Positions 44,901-53,660 are shown, counted from the stretch's first letter. The stretch: DNA of 64,000 nt from Pseudoclavibacter terrae (GCF_008831075.1 NZ_WBJX01000005.1:124001-188000); one strand, 5' to 3'. Numbers and translations are program-made. The notes: generated by a model not told the origin, from the sequence alone.

Positions 44901-45209
44901 GAGCGTCGGCCGCGGGGTGATCCCTTCGCCGAGGCTGCTGAGCCGGGTAAACGCCGCGGCTTGGTGCCCGTATGGCGTGAAATCTTGCGCCCACTCGCCG
45001 AGGTGCTGGCGCCACTCATCGTCAGCAGACTGGAATGGAAGTCGGAGTCGGAGGAACGGCCCCCGGAATATGCCAGACCGCGGCGACTCGAGAAAACTGC
45101 GCAGCGCCTCGGCCGCGCGCGGGTCGGTGAGCGAGAACGCCGTCGTCAGGTAGTCGACAAGCCCCTCGCGCAGGCTGGACGCTTGGACGGTAGGGACGAG
45201 CTCGCTCAC
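38910..45209 (-). CDS. Giant DEAD/DEAH helicase with DUF1998 and C-terminal nuclease-like domain
   Basis: 2099 residues. Superfamily 2 helicase core: Walker A TTGTGSGKTEAFLYPILDH near 105, DEFHTYDGAQGTD near 236, ATPTLEMGIDIGDL and QRVGRAGRLTG near 1086. The DUF1998 zinc region follows with CAACGY and CPRCGD near 1383, and VHDTVPGGTGYL and CHDCLLPF near 1660. Residues about 1770-1830 read PDFTL, VLIFTDGHRYH, DDAEKREMARLNG and TWDDL, like Vsr/DUF559 endonucleases. Size and DUF1998 match Druantia DruE; DISARM splits similar parts into DrmA and DrmB. GTG at 45209 is chosen for GGAGGAA 5 nt upstream and the GTGA overlap with the methyltransferase. Confidence 0.92.
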   Translation of the reverse strand: MSELVPTVQASSLREGLVDYLTTAFSLTDPRAAEALRSFLESPRSGIFRGPFLRLRLPFQSADDEWRQHLGEWAQDFTPYGHQAAAFTRLSSLGEGITPRPTLVTTGTGSGKTEAFLYPILDHVIRARRGGETGTKALLLYPMNALANDQAQRLARLISSTPALAGVTAALYTGEDTSGRTTVTADGVITERSVIRQSAPDILLTNYKMLDQLLLRHDDAGIWEQSAHSLRYLVLDEFHTYDGAQGTDVAMLLRRFGLRLKSLNASTSSNPLGDVTPIATSATLGDRGDPEAMMTFAATVFGEEFGEDAVVTESRLDFDEWQGRAASRISEAGFRPEPLTVERVQTLAALATDALDSHERSIAVAKVLFSRTGDQPDERAFDEDTDLLLDFSKAHPVFRQLIGLCSDSAQSLDAVATVILPGEAADLTTHRGAALQSIIAFLSHVRAISGRAALSIDLHLWIRELTRIDRTAAGTVGFRWSDDGAREVHDDGADLDGLSAPAFPAIYCRHCGRSGWGVTLASVGEDLHADDSRIRAKHAAHEGRFRALLTADNEADTAILDKNLDEAIRGGLRFFAVRDRRLLDTMPGDDDEDLAEGGILPVLTLVGPDADSNSADDLCPACEQPDGIRFLGSAISTLLSVSISTIFGTESLDSREKKALVFTDSVQDAAHRAGFVQSRSHTLSLRAALGRAIATGGSSLPELVEAALNQAGDDKFDRYRLMDPVYADRDGFSEFWRTRTQRAVPSSIRKRVRDRLTFDAALEFGLQSHVGRTLERTGAASARVEAGTAQKLAALARPLLEGFERGAELGETGEVTDEALIAWVRGILERMRTRGAIQHRWLNQYLNSDGNRWHINGGRLRSEGMPAFPARRPTPAFPRVGGAAPTRGRDTLDPVTPAQSWYATWTHKVLRVSPSDGGRLATRLFARLASVGVIESIRSESGSEIYALSPDSILVTPVSEAELADIRLRCDVCRDPVHGDAETIAELNGAPCTVVRCPGKLGLAPVSDNYYRSLYQSRDMRRVVAREHTSLLEAETRLEYENGFKNDADDPGAPNVLVATPTLEMGIDIGDLSTVMLSSLPRRVASFLQRVGRAGRLTGNALDLAFVSGRGENLPLLSDPLRMINGAVRPPATYLNAEEILRRQYVASIADRFAADPARPHPRRASAAIASSEPGTYLGDLIDTSEEHADVLLGAFLGTFDALSEDSELRLRSWATPTDGPGTSALAQHLHLASASWRTTVEALERRRKQIEESLPDLELRAKLEQAEDEDKRAHRTALGALKLTQRQLKDLRGEHWISVLESYAILPNYTLLNDTVTLDVTLNWIDPDTDEYHSDGVTYSRGASVALRELAPGATFYAHGAAVRVDAIDLGHEAEAVHPWAYCAACGYAVALDTEGAPRVVTSCPRCGDRAIADTRQHIDTVELERVSAEVRRDEALITDSSDERTRERFAVVVAADIDRREMQAEWYAERIGFGATLLRAVDIRWLNLGRSGGSGTARTIASVEESAPLFRVCAQCGKLDRAIGSNRREEHRPWCPLRTTVGEDQRTVALSRTLRTQAVALRLPPSTTIGDSFAVPSLAAAVLLGLREQLGGAPDHIQIVATVMPEGDGVIDTLLVHDTVPGGTGYLADLADSDRVWDLLLRAYRIVGDCDCKLDGRLACHDCLLPFASGSADVVSRETAVRLLRQILVGSSEDAPTDESSWSVTSVAPDSHDPESVLEQEFRAAFVKRVMATGAVVREVPGPTGNRIDVTGASGGIRWSLIPQKGNGSSRPDFTLQSQKTTIPEVLIFTDGHRYHAHRANNRLADDAEKREMARLNGDVVIGVTWDDLRSEPVAPSWYSEQQALRMMNAYGYNRELLSVLAGSPLDFLLWWMTAPDQRAWSTIADAVPALLRSAQSVDEGVSASTLASEVANGTSAPGDVRALRYQNGPLSVGVVAPAPNRMRISLVLDDSADAVSRDDHAAAWREWLRLSNLLALRTFAAEITTTSLLAERSPRSQGTPVVADFEFPAGWQLIVDELPEEHKPFARELAEAGASAPVVGMETDEGAPVDFAWPSQRVAASPDWDSETRAELEAAGWAVFDTNVDDICTALVRTEG

Positions 45210-48200
45210 GAACGTTCCTCCATGATTCGCTCGAAGTGCGAGTACGCGGCGCGCATGTCGGCCTCCCGGTCGAGGTTCACGAACGGCAGCTCGTACACGT
45301 ACGTGTTGTCGGACGCGTTCGTGTGGGTGCGTTCCGCCTCGGCAATCGAGTCGCCCTTCTTCCGCCACACCTGCTGGACCGGCATCGGCACCAGGCGACC
45401 GTTGGCGTCGTACAGATACTCGCGACGGTCGTACCCGTACAGCACCGGGAACTGCGTGCGGTAGACCGTGCAGAGCTCGTCCGCTGTGATTCCGAGCGAC
45501 AACGCAACGATCGCGTCGATCTCAAGCTGCGCCTGACGGCGGTCGGATGCGCGGCGGAGCGGCACGTCTGAGTTCCATTTTTCGCTTACATCTCCTATCT
45601 CGGGTCGGCCGCTGTACTGGATCCCTCCGACCCAGGGTGCTATCTCTGTAGCGATTGGACGCACCGCGGCCCAGATTGTTGCGTACGCGTCAGTCAGAGC
45701 ATTGAGTCTCAAAACTCGGATGGCCGCCTCATCGGAGAGCGTTCCAAAGTCGACTTGCGGGAGCCGGACTATGGGACCGGAACGAATGTTGTTTCCCGGT
45801 ACGACCCGAATTAACGTGTCGTGCAGGATCGAACTCATCGAGGCAAGCAGCGGGACAAGTTGCGACCCTTCTTTCGGTATGGCCGTGTAAACACCATCGA
45901 TGTGCGCAACCCCAGGTGGAATGAGTGCACTTATGAGAGTTCTTGCACCAGTTGTAGCCGCCATCTTGCGCCACGCGATGCGGTAGTGGTCGCGGGCGGA
46001 GGAACCGTCTGACCAGCGCGTGTAGGCCGCATCGTAGAGGGCACGCCCGCCCGCGGGCTTGTAGCTGGTGACCGGGATCGCGTCCGCCGGGAGCGTCTCG
46101 AAATCAGTGTCCGACCAATCTTGGTTGTGGAGCATGGTCGAGTTCGGTGACTTGTAGAACGGCGTCGAGACGAAGAGGTGTGGCCCCTGGAGGATGACAT
46201 CTCGCCACGAATCCGGCGCGCCCCATTCCTTCTCGAAGAAACCGTTCTTACGGTCAATGCTCTCGTCCCAGCCGCGTGAGAATTCGAGCCCGAGTTGGCC
46301 AAGCCTTGGAGCTGCGGCGAGTTTCGCGAGCACGGCCGAGGTGGAGGTGTTCACGGAGTAGACCATGCGTGTCTGCCGCACCGGAACGGCTTCGTCCTCG
46401 AGGACCGCGTGCCAGGTGGCGAGCACGTCTTCGTTGACGAGGGTGATGCGTCCGCGGTGTGCGCTGACGTCCCACTTGCCGTCCGCGTTCTTCAGGCCTG
46501 GTTCAGACCCGACTCCGTTGTGGACGAGGGAGCGTTCGACGGTATCGGGGTGGTACAGCGAGGTTGCCATCTGGAACGACGGACGCTCACGGGGCGCTCC
46601 ATAGACGTGAACGCCATAGGAAACATGATGGTCGATCTCCGCATAAAGTTGCAGCTCGTTGATGAACTGCCAGTGACGTCGAAGGCGCGAGTATGTCTCG
46701 GAACGCAGCGGGCGCGCCTTCTCGTCCGTGAAATGGCTCTCCGGGTGGATGAGTGTCGTGATTCCGAACGGCGACCCGTTCCGCCAGGTTTGTTCCATGA
46801 AGCAACGGTAGAGATCTGGCTGGAGGCCGGTGAGGTGCGGGTATTGCGACGGCGAACCCACGAAGGCTGCGGTTGCCGCGACGTCGGAGGTGCCCTCAAC
46901 GACAAGATCACGTATGCCCGGGAGGTTCAGCGTTTCGGGGCGCTTCGCAGCGATCTGCGCCTGTGACGGTTTGTTGGTGAGCTGCCACCAGGGGTCGCCC
47001 TCGGACAGAAGGGCATCAACATCGGAACGTGGCCGCACCCATGGCGGGTTTCCGACCTGCAGGTCGAAGCCGCCGCGTTCGAAGACGGCGGCGAAGTCGA
47101 GCTCCCAATGGAAGAAGCCCTGCCGGCTGGCGATGGATTGCACCACTCGGAGCCACGGGCTCGCGGCGATCACGTCGGCCACGCGCTGAGCGCCCGAAAG
47201 ATCGAGTTCGATCTCCTCAGCGAGCGCAAGATCGTTCCAAGTCGCGCTTGCGAGCAGGGTGATCGAGCCGCCCTTGGCGCGCGCCAGAGCATCGCGCTTC
47301 TCTTTTGCGGTGCGCGCTTCCACGTGCACTCCTAGGAGTCCTTCCAGCGCGGTAATCCACTCGTCGATCGTTGGTGGCTGCGCGCCCTGCGTTGCGGACT
47401 CGGTGAGTGGCCAGAACCACATGGCGCACCACGCATCCATCACCAATCTGAGTCGCTGGTAGGCCCCATCGGCGTTGTTGAGTGCCGCTTCGATCTCCTC
47501 ACGAGTCACTGCGCCACCTGCCGGGAGCTCCGCACCCCACACGGCGATGGGACGGCGGATCTGCTCTTCCGCGATCTCGATTCGGCGCAGGGAAAGCTGC
47601 CACAGCCGTTCCACACGGAACGCCAACGCAGTCAGGGAGTCGATCTGCTTCTTGGAAGGGCGCTTGCGCACTTCACCCCGCCACGCCTTCAGCGCCGCAA
47701 GAGCCTCAGGCGCGAGTGGTTTCGCTTCCTTCGCGTCGACCGCTGAACCCCAGCCCTCGTGAGGGAGCAGGAAGTGGTGGATGCTCCCGCTCGTCTCACC
47801 GGCGATCCGGTCGCCGTCCAGGTTCGTTTTGAGCTCCGCCACCGAAACATCGCGCGGCACTTCGGTGAGATGCGCTTTGCGCTCGACATCTGCTCTCAAG
47901 AACACTGCCCGCCGCGCACCGATGAGTGAGTTGCCTCTGCGCAGGTGGAGGCCAAACCACGGTGCGTCGAGGCCGGCGACCATCGTGTCGAGCCAGAGGG
48001 AAATTTCCGCGAGTTCCACAGCGGTCGAGTTGAGGTCAACGCCGTGCACTTGATGCAGGGCGATCGACGCCTTCACCTGCTGCAGTTCACGCTGGTATGA
48101 CTCAGGGTCGATGCGCTCGCCAAGCTCAGCCTGTCGTCGCGTCAGATACTGCTCAGCCAATTGACGAACCGCTTCGATCGCGAACGCCCCGGAACCCAAC

Positions 48201-49915
48201 GCAGGCTCGCACACCGTCAGCTCCAGAATGCGCGAGGCTGGAGTTGTCTCGCCATCTTGATCGAGCAGTTCTTCGAGCGCCTGCGAAACCACAAACTTCG
48301 TGAGTACCTCTGGGGTGTAGAACGAGGCAGACTGCTGGCGCTCACGGCCAGCCAGGCGGTAGACGAACGACCCATGCTGGTGCAGCACGCGCTTGCGCTG
48401 GCCCGTGTCCGCATCCTCAAAGGTCACGAAGTCGGCCGCGGCGATGCCCTCGGCTCGAGACACGGGAACAACCCACGAGCCCTTCTCGGAATTGCCACCC
48501 TTCGCAACCTCATACAGGTCGTCCTCGGCGAAGAACCCCGTATACGACATGAGGCCCTCGTAGACAGCACCGAGCTGGTTGATACCAAGTTCCGCGTATG
48601 AGATGAAGCCGCGGTCTCTCCCCTTCCGCTCCTTGCTGAGCAGCAAGAGCGACAGCACCTCTTGCAGCGCGGCGTTGCCGAGACCCGTCTCGTGAATCAA
48701 CGCGACGGCATTCGGGTGGAAGAGGTCAGCGCGCAGCGAATGGAAAGTCAAGCCCTCGTCGAGAGTCGAGCCGAACTCAGTCGTGTCCAGCGGCCCCGGG
48801 GCCTGGGGCGAGTGCCCACGGTCAACGAGTCGGAACAAAACACTCAGCGACTCATGCAGATGCGTTCCATCGGCCGCGACCGCGTCGGGTGCCACGAGCG
48901 CGAGCTCACGCAGACGATCAAGGCTGTACCCCTCGTCGTACTCGGCCGCGCCGACCGGCAGCACACCAAGTTCGGGGGATGCCTCCGCGTAGAGCATGAA
49001 GAGAATCCGATACAGGAACCGCAGCGACTGCACCGCCAGGGGCTGCGCCTGGTCCTTCGGCAACGGAGGCAAGCCCTGCGAGCGACGACGAGCGACGACC
49101 TCGTTCGCGATGATCTCAATCGACTTCCGCACGCCATCGCGCAAATCCTGCGACACGCCAATCGTGTGTCTCGACGAGTCTTCGAGAACACCGCTCCACC
49201 AGATCTCGCCGGTGTCGAGCGCGGGCACCAGCGACTCGGCATCCAGGATCGTCAGTGCACGGTCAATCTCGCCGCCGCGCTTCGCATCGTTGCGCTCCGC
49301 GACCAGCTGCAGATTCACCGCGAGATAGCGGCCTTCCGGCCACCGCTCTCGGTCAGTCAGCAGTACCCACCGGCCTGCCAGCACAAGAGCAAATTGCGGG
49401 GCATCCTCGCCCACCATCAGGGCCGTCAGCAGGCGAGTGACGGCCGTGATCGGCTCCCCATCCTCTGGAACCACGTCCATAAGCATCGTCTGAGGAGCGT
49501 CACCCTTCGTGCCCCGCTCCAGCAACGACTCGAGGCCGCCAACTGGCTTCGCCTCGATGACGACCAGCGCCGACGGCTCGTCAACCTGCTCCGACACGAG
49601 ACGCCGCACGGGGCCCTCGGCCTGCCAGCGCGCTCCGCCTGAGGTATACCCGAGCACCCGCAGCACCTCGTCGTAGAAAGCAGAGACGTCCGTCGCATCC
49701 GTCGCGCCGTCGAACGACGCCAACGCCTGCTCGAGTTCACCGCGATGCTCAGTGAAGCGCGACCGCGTCGAAGGGATGCCCTTCTGCTTCGCCGCATCCC
49801 ACTCCTTGCGCCTCGTCAACACTCGAGCCGTGAACGACTGGCTCGGAGCGTCCGTCGTCAGGTAGTGCTCGCTGATCCAGTCGTCACCGATGACGATTGC
49901 GTCGCTTGCCGCCAT
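45206..49915 (-). CDS. Eco57I/DrmMI-like N6-adenine DNA methyltransferase, possible type IIG enzyme
   Basis: 1569 residues. SAM-binding motif I is CEPALGSGAFAIEA near 569, followed by GVDLNSTAVELAEISLWLD, and the catalytic motif NPPW is at about 956-959, all typical of gamma-class N6-adenine methyltransferases. The FYTPEVLTKFVV segment precedes motif I, as in type I, type IIG and PglX-like enzymes. An N-terminal VDEPSALVVIEAKP stretch (about 111-124) has the D...ExK spacing of a restriction nuclease, so it may be a combined enzyme. The C-terminal 600 residues would hold target recognition. ATG overlaps the upstream helicase stop (TGATG), and its stop overlaps the giant helicase. Confidence 0.92.
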   Translation of the reverse strand: MAASDAIVIGDDWISEHYLTTDAPSQSFTARVLTRRKEWDAAKQKGIPSTRSRFTEHRGELEQALASFDGATDATDVSAFYDEVLRVLGYTSGGARWQAEGPVRRLVSEQVDEPSALVVIEAKPVGGLESLLERGTKGDAPQTMLMDVVPEDGEPITAVTRLLTALMVGEDAPQFALVLAGRWVLLTDRERWPEGRYLAVNLQLVAERNDAKRGGEIDRALTILDAESLVPALDTGEIWWSGVLEDSSRHTIGVSQDLRDGVRKSIEIIANEVVARRRSQGLPPLPKDQAQPLAVQSLRFLYRILFMLYAEASPELGVLPVGAAEYDEGYSLDRLRELALVAPDAVAADGTHLHESLSVLFRLVDRGHSPQAPGPLDTTEFGSTLDEGLTFHSLRADLFHPNAVALIHETGLGNAALQEVLSLLLLSKERKGRDRGFISYAELGINQLGAVYEGLMSYTGFFAEDDLYEVAKGGNSEKGSWVVPVSRAEGIAAADFVTFEDADTGQRKRVLHQHGSFVYRLAGRERQQSASFYTPEVLTKFVVSQALEELLDQDGETTPASRILELTVCEPALGSGAFAIEAVRQLAEQYLTRRQAELGERIDPESYQRELQQVKASIALHQVHGVDLNSTAVELAEISLWLDTMVAGLDAPWFGLHLRRGNSLIGARRAVFLRADVERKAHLTEVPRDVSVAELKTNLDGDRIAGETSGSIHHFLLPHEGWGSAVDAKEAKPLAPEALAALKAWRGEVRKRPSKKQIDSLTALAFRVERLWQLSLRRIEIAEEQIRRPIAVWGAELPAGGAVTREEIEAALNNADGAYQRLRLVMDAWCAMWFWPLTESATQGAQPPTIDEWITALEGLLGVHVEARTAKEKRDALARAKGGSITLLASATWNDLALAEEIELDLSGAQRVADVIAASPWLRVVQSIASRQGFFHWELDFAAVFERGGFDLQVGNPPWVRPRSDVDALLSEGDPWWQLTNKPSQAQIAAKRPETLNLPGIRDLVVEGTSDVAATAAFVGSPSQYPHLTGLQPDLYRCFMEQTWRNGSPFGITTLIHPESHFTDEKARPLRSETYSRLRRHWQFINELQLYAEIDHHVSYGVHVYGAPRERPSFQMATSLYHPDTVERSLVHNGVGSEPGLKNADGKWDVSAHRGRITLVNEDVLATWHAVLEDEAVPVRQTRMVYSVNTSTSAVLAKLAAAPRLGQLGLEFSRGWDESIDRKNGFFEKEWGAPDSWRDVILQGPHLFVSTPFYKSPNSTMLHNQDWSDTDFETLPADAIPVTSYKPAGGRALYDAAYTRWSDGSSARDHYRIAWRKMAATTGARTLISALIPPGVAHIDGVYTAIPKEGSQLVPLLASMSSILHDTLIRVVPGNNIRSGPIVRLPQVDFGTLSDEAAIRVLRLNALTDAYATIWAAVRPIATEIAPWVGGIQYSGRPEIGDVSEKWNSDVPLRRASDRRQAQLEIDAIVALSLGITADELCTVYRTQFPVLYGYDRREYLYDANGRLVPMPVQQVWRKKGDSIAEAERTHTNASDNTYVYELPFVNLDREADMRAAYSHFERIMEERS

Positions 49916-52812
49916 CAGCGGGCCTCCCCTTGGAAAACAGATACGTTCAAGCCGGCAACCGGCCAAGCTTCCGGCACAACGACAAGTAGCGGCCGCACAA
50001 GTCGACGGCTCGGTTGCATCGCAGCCGCGAGGCTCCGCTCAGCCTCAATGGTCATCCGTCTCTCACGTAGGTCTCTTCGCTGCACGAGCGCGTTCGCGTC
50101 GTCTTCCCACGCACCCACACGAGTTGCCCAACGCTCCACGCGAGCAACGGTCTCCGCGGTCGCTGCCGCGAACAGCCCGTCAAGCGCGCCATCCGCCTGC
50201 CGTACCGCACGAGCGATCAGCGGCTGCAGCTCCGTGACGTCGACTGCGCCCGGGTTCGAAAGCTCACCCGTCAGCCCGAGGCTCGCGTAGAGATCGGCTG
50301 CGGACGCGTGCGGCTGCACAACGCACGCCAGCGAGTCGGGGTAGCCGCCGAAGAACGCCGCCATGTGCGAGGCTGCAACGACCTGCCCGCGCCCGTTGGT
50401 GAGCGTGCCCAAGAGCGCGACGACGGGCTCATCGACAGTTCCGCGAACCGCGAAGATCTGATTTCGACCGAGCCGCGACAACGCGCGGTCGCTGGCCCAA
50501 TCGACCACCGGATGCAGCGGGCCCAGGAAATGCGCGTCGGGCCACTGGGAGCTCTGCGTGCCCGAGCGGGCCGCCACCAGACGGTCGTTGCCGCGATCGG
50601 TGGTTACCGCCAACTTCAACGACGACGTGACGGAGCGCTCGTCCAGATAGCTTTGCGGAAGCGCACTCAGACGCTGCACAAGGTCAGCCGGCGGGGTAAA
50701 CTCAACGATGCCCTCGTGGCCGTGGTTTCGCCAGCCGACACCGCCCGCGCGAGGCGAAGCGCCTGGCTCGGTGTAGACCTCTTCGAGTGCCTGCGACAAG
50801 AATTCGGTCTCGCTCGCGAAGAGGCCCGCGCCGGCGCCGTTTCCGCTCTGCTCGACCGGTGTGATGTCGTCGAACGGTGCGTCCCACGACGCCCAGAACG
50901 CGTCGAAGTCGTCCGACTCCTGGACCTCGTCGACGGAACGAACGACAGAGTTGAGGTCGCGCCGGCCAGCGATCATCTGCATGATCTGCGCCTCTTCCCG
51001 TTCCACCGAGTGCTCACCCATGAGTGAAGCCGTGTCACCAAGCGCCGTGTGAGCCTCATCTTCGCGCTCCAGGAGGCGCGCCAGTACGCGGAAATCACCG
51101 GCGAAACGTTCGTTGTCTGGCGCCAGGAGCAGCGTGCTGATGCGCGGGTTGTGCTTCTGGCCGTACCGGTCGATGCGGCCGTTGCGCTGCTCGATTCGGA
51201 TAAGGCTCCACGGAATGTCGAAGTGAACCAGCTCATGACACTGCGCGTGCAGGTTCACACCTTCCGAGGCGATGTCTCCGGTCACAAGAATACGAATCGG
51301 CGACGACTCAAGCTTGAAACTCTCCACCACCTTCTGCTGTTCCTCATCGGTCAGGCCACCGTGCAGCACGGCGACCGCATCCGACGGAAGACGCAGATCT
51401 CTCGGCAAGTTGGCCTGCAACGCCTTGAGCGTCGCAACGCGCTCTGCAAACACCACGAGTCGTTCGGGGCTGCTCGGGCCGGCGCCGATGCTCTTCGCAA
51501 GCTTGACGAGCTCTTGGTACTTTGCGGAGCGGCGGGGCGGCACGGCCTGGGCAAGTTCCGCCAGGCGCTCCAGCGCAGCGCGCTCACGAGCCATCTCACC
51601 CGAGCCGTCACCGAGGCGACGGGCTCGAGCCTGAACCGTTTCGCGGAGCGCTTCGGGGGAGGAGAGGAACGCTTTCGCGAGCGTCCATGGGAAGAGTGAA
51701 CCGTTTCGGCCTGAGTAGGGCGACGAGCCGACTGGGTGTAGCCAGGTCTGCACGAGCTCGTCGGCGACCGCGTTCTCCTCTGGAGACGCATCGACGAGCA
51801 GGTGATTCGGTTCCTGACGGGGAGCCCAGTCGCTACCGACGGCCTCTGCCACTTCGGGGCTGTTCCGGTGACGCCGAATGATGAGTCGCCGAACCTCGGC
51901 CTCGTCGAACTCGCCGTCAGGGCGGACGGCGCTCGGCTCGAGCATGCGAATCAGTTCTGCGAACGACTCCTTGCGGCCGTTGTGCGGAGTCGCTGACGCG
52001 AGAATCAGCGCATCCGTCGTCGGGGCGAGCAGATGGGCGAGGCGGTTGTTCTGCGTGCCCGAGTTCGTGAGATTGTGCGACTCGTCGATGACCACCGCAT
52101 CCCACCGCTGTTTGCGGAGGTGCTGCACATAGCGGTCGTTCTTCAACGTGTCGATGGAAATGATGGCCCGCTTGTAGACCGCGAAGGGATTCCGCGCGGC
52201 CGGCAGCTTCTGGCGCAAGCGCTGGATGCCCTGCGAATCGAGCCGCACAAACGGCAAGGCAAACCTCGTCCACATCTCATGCTGGAACTGCTCGAGCACG
52301 TGCCTCGGTGTCACGATAAGGATCCGTTCCGCACGACCGCGCACCGCAAGCTCCGACAGGATCATGCCGATCTCGAGGGTCTTTCCGAGCCCGACGGCGT
52401 CCGCCAAGAGAATGCGCGGGCGGAGGTTTTCGGGGTCGAGCGCCTGACGGACAGCAGCCTGCTGATAGGGCAGCGCATCCGCCAACATGCGCTGACTCGT
52501 CGACACATCCGACGATGTCAAGGGGATTGGCGTCTTCCGCAGCGTCGCCTCCACCCACAGCTTCGCCCGGCGGTAGCCGGAAGAAGGGTCACCCTTCACC
52601 TCGGCAGCAGCCGGATCGAGCACCCGAATCTTGTCGAGCGCCGTGTAGAACGACGCCGACGTGTCACGCACCAGCCCCGACAAGCCCTGCACCCGAAGGA
52701 GCTGCCCATCAACAGACTGCTCCACCTTCACGACCAGCCACTCCTCGTCGCGAACCACGACAACCGAACCGGGGGCGACATTCAGATCAGACGATGCGGC
52801 AACGTTGCTCAA
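49915..52812 (-). CDS. drmD: SNF2-family helicase, DrmD-like
   Basis: 965-residue DNA translocase. Walker A LLADAVGLGKTLE at 137-146, DEAH-type VVIDESHN at 241-247, SATPHNG at 273, motif V IASEGVNL near 516 and motif VI EQRNGRIDRYGQ near 541 are intact. The N-terminal 70 residues (PGSVVVVRDEEWLVVKVEQ) and total length match DrmD, the SNF2 helicase of class 1 DISARM, more than RapA. A TTG start at 52812 follows GAGGGAG. In DISARM it precedes the adenine methyltransferase, as here. The 86-nt gap to the DUF4839 gene is short, so the operon may begin further upstream. Confidence 0.88.
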   Translation of the reverse strand: MSNVAASSDLNVAPGSVVVVRDEEWLVVKVEQSVDGQLLRVQGLSGLVRDTSASFYTALDKIRVLDPAAAEVKGDPSSGYRRAKLWVEATLRKTPIPLTSSDVSTSQRMLADALPYQQAAVRQALDPENLRPRILLADAVGLGKTLEIGMILSELAVRGRAERILIVTPRHVLEQFQHEMWTRFALPFVRLDSQGIQRLRQKLPAARNPFAVYKRAIISIDTLKNDRYVQHLRKQRWDAVVIDESHNLTNSGTQNNRLAHLLAPTTDALILASATPHNGRKESFAELIRMLEPSAVRPDGEFDEAEVRRLIIRRHRNSPEVAEAVGSDWAPRQEPNHLLVDASPEENAVADELVQTWLHPVGSSPYSGRNGSLFPWTLAKAFLSSPEALRETVQARARRLGDGSGEMARERAALERLAELAQAVPPRRSAKYQELVKLAKSIGAGPSSPERLVVFAERVATLKALQANLPRDLRLPSDAVAVLHGGLTDEEQQKVVESFKLESSPIRILVTGDIASEGVNLHAQCHELVHFDIPWSLIRIEQRNGRIDRYGQKHNPRISTLLLAPDNERFAGDFRVLARLLEREDEAHTALGDTASLMGEHSVEREEAQIMQMIAGRRDLNSVVRSVDEVQESDDFDAFWASWDAPFDDITPVEQSGNGAGAGLFASETEFLSQALEEVYTEPGASPRAGGVGWRNHGHEGIVEFTPPADLVQRLSALPQSYLDERSVTSSLKLAVTTDRGNDRLVAARSGTQSSQWPDAHFLGPLHPVVDWASDRALSRLGRNQIFAVRGTVDEPVVALLGTLTNGRGQVVAASHMAAFFGGYPDSLACVVQPHASAADLYASLGLTGELSNPGAVDVTELQPLIARAVRQADGALDGLFAAATAETVARVERWATRVGAWEDDANALVQRRDLRERRMTIEAERSLAAAMQPSRRLVRPLLVVVPEAWPVAGLNVSVFQGEAR

Positions 52813-52898
52813 CTGGCTCCCTCGGCGTGCGGATACGACTGCTCAAGACTATCTGCCGGGTTGCGTCCGACTTGCGTCCGACCTCGATACCGGACTGG

Positions 52899-53660
52899 CT
52901 ACCTCATGGCTGTCTCAACGGGCTCGACGAGGAACAGGCATTGCTGGACGACAAATTCGTCGAGAGTAGCGGTGACTCGTACATTCTCGCCTCCTCGTAT
53001 TTCGTCCGGAACGTTCGCGCCGGTGAGGTTCAGGTCGGAGTAGTTGAAGTCTCGGAACAGGAAATTCGGTCCGCTGCTCTCCGTCATGCTGTAATTGCCG
53101 GCCGTGACAAGGAAATCGAACCGAGTGTCGTAGTCGCCATGCGGTATGAGGTTGTCGATGCTCGCATCAAACACGATGGTCTGTCCCGCGTACTTCTCGG
53201 CGAAGGCGGTGATGTCTGCGCTGCAGGTGTCAGTGAGAGTGAGGAGCGCCGCGAATTCAGAATTGTTGTTGGACGTGATGATCTCCGGTGGGGCCGCGAC
53301 CTGTTCGGGCGCGGACGGGGCCGCTTCCGACGCTGCCGTACTCTCTGAACTTTCTTCTGAGCTGGCCGTCGCAGCGTCGGTAGCCGCCGCTTCATTGCCG
53401 GGCGTAGGCTCTGGCCCCTCGAGAGCCGCCATGATGAGCGCGAACACGATGAACGCGGCAGCGGCTGCCGCGATGCTTCCGATGAGGAACCAGTTCTTCT
53501 TGGGCTGCGGACGTCGCAGCCTAATCTCGGTGTTCAACCGGCCCGCCGACTGCCCGACGACCTCCCATCCGTCTGCCTGCCATTTGGCGATCGCGCGGGA
53601 CTCCGTGCCTCGGATGGCACGGATTGTCTTCGACTCGAACTTCTGGTTTTCAGTGGACAC
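52899..53660 (-). CDS. DUF4839-domain membrane protein
   Basis: 253 residues. A small N-terminal basic domain (IRGTESRAIAKWQADGWEVV) is followed by one membrane helix (NWFLIGSIAAAAAAFIVFAL), a Ser/Glu/Ala-rich linker and an extracytoplasmic domain of about 130 residues that matches DUF4839: EFAALLTLTDTCSADI, FAEKYAGQTIVFDASIDNLI, YDTRFDFLVTAG and VRVTATLDEF. GTG start. It lies 54 nt after the PASTA gene and 86 nt before the DrmD-like gene on the same strand. Function is unknown. Membrane anchoring with an outside domain is unlike a typical restriction component. Confidence 0.75.
   Translation of the reverse strand: MSTENQKFESKTIRAIRGTESRAIAKWQADGWEVVGQSAGRLNTEIRLRRPQPKKNWFLIGSIAAAAAAFIVFALIMAALEGPEPTPGNEAAATDAATASSEESSESTAASEAAPSAPEQVAAPPEIITSNNNSEFAALLTLTDTCSADITAFAEKYAGQTIVFDASIDNLIPHGDYDTRFDFLVTAGNYSMTESSGPNFLFRDFNYSDLNLTGANVPDEIRGGENVRVTATLDEFVVQQCLFLVEPVETAMR

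Noticed and set aside
45206-49915. Naming the methyltransferase PglX (BREX)
   Set aside because: No BrxA, BrxB, BrxC, PglZ or BrxL genes are nearby, and the neighbours are DISARM- and Druantia-like.
36649-52812. Calling the leftward operon a standard class 1 DISARM
   Set aside because: Separate drmA, drmB and drmC genes are missing; one DruE-sized protein and a UvrD fusion are present instead.
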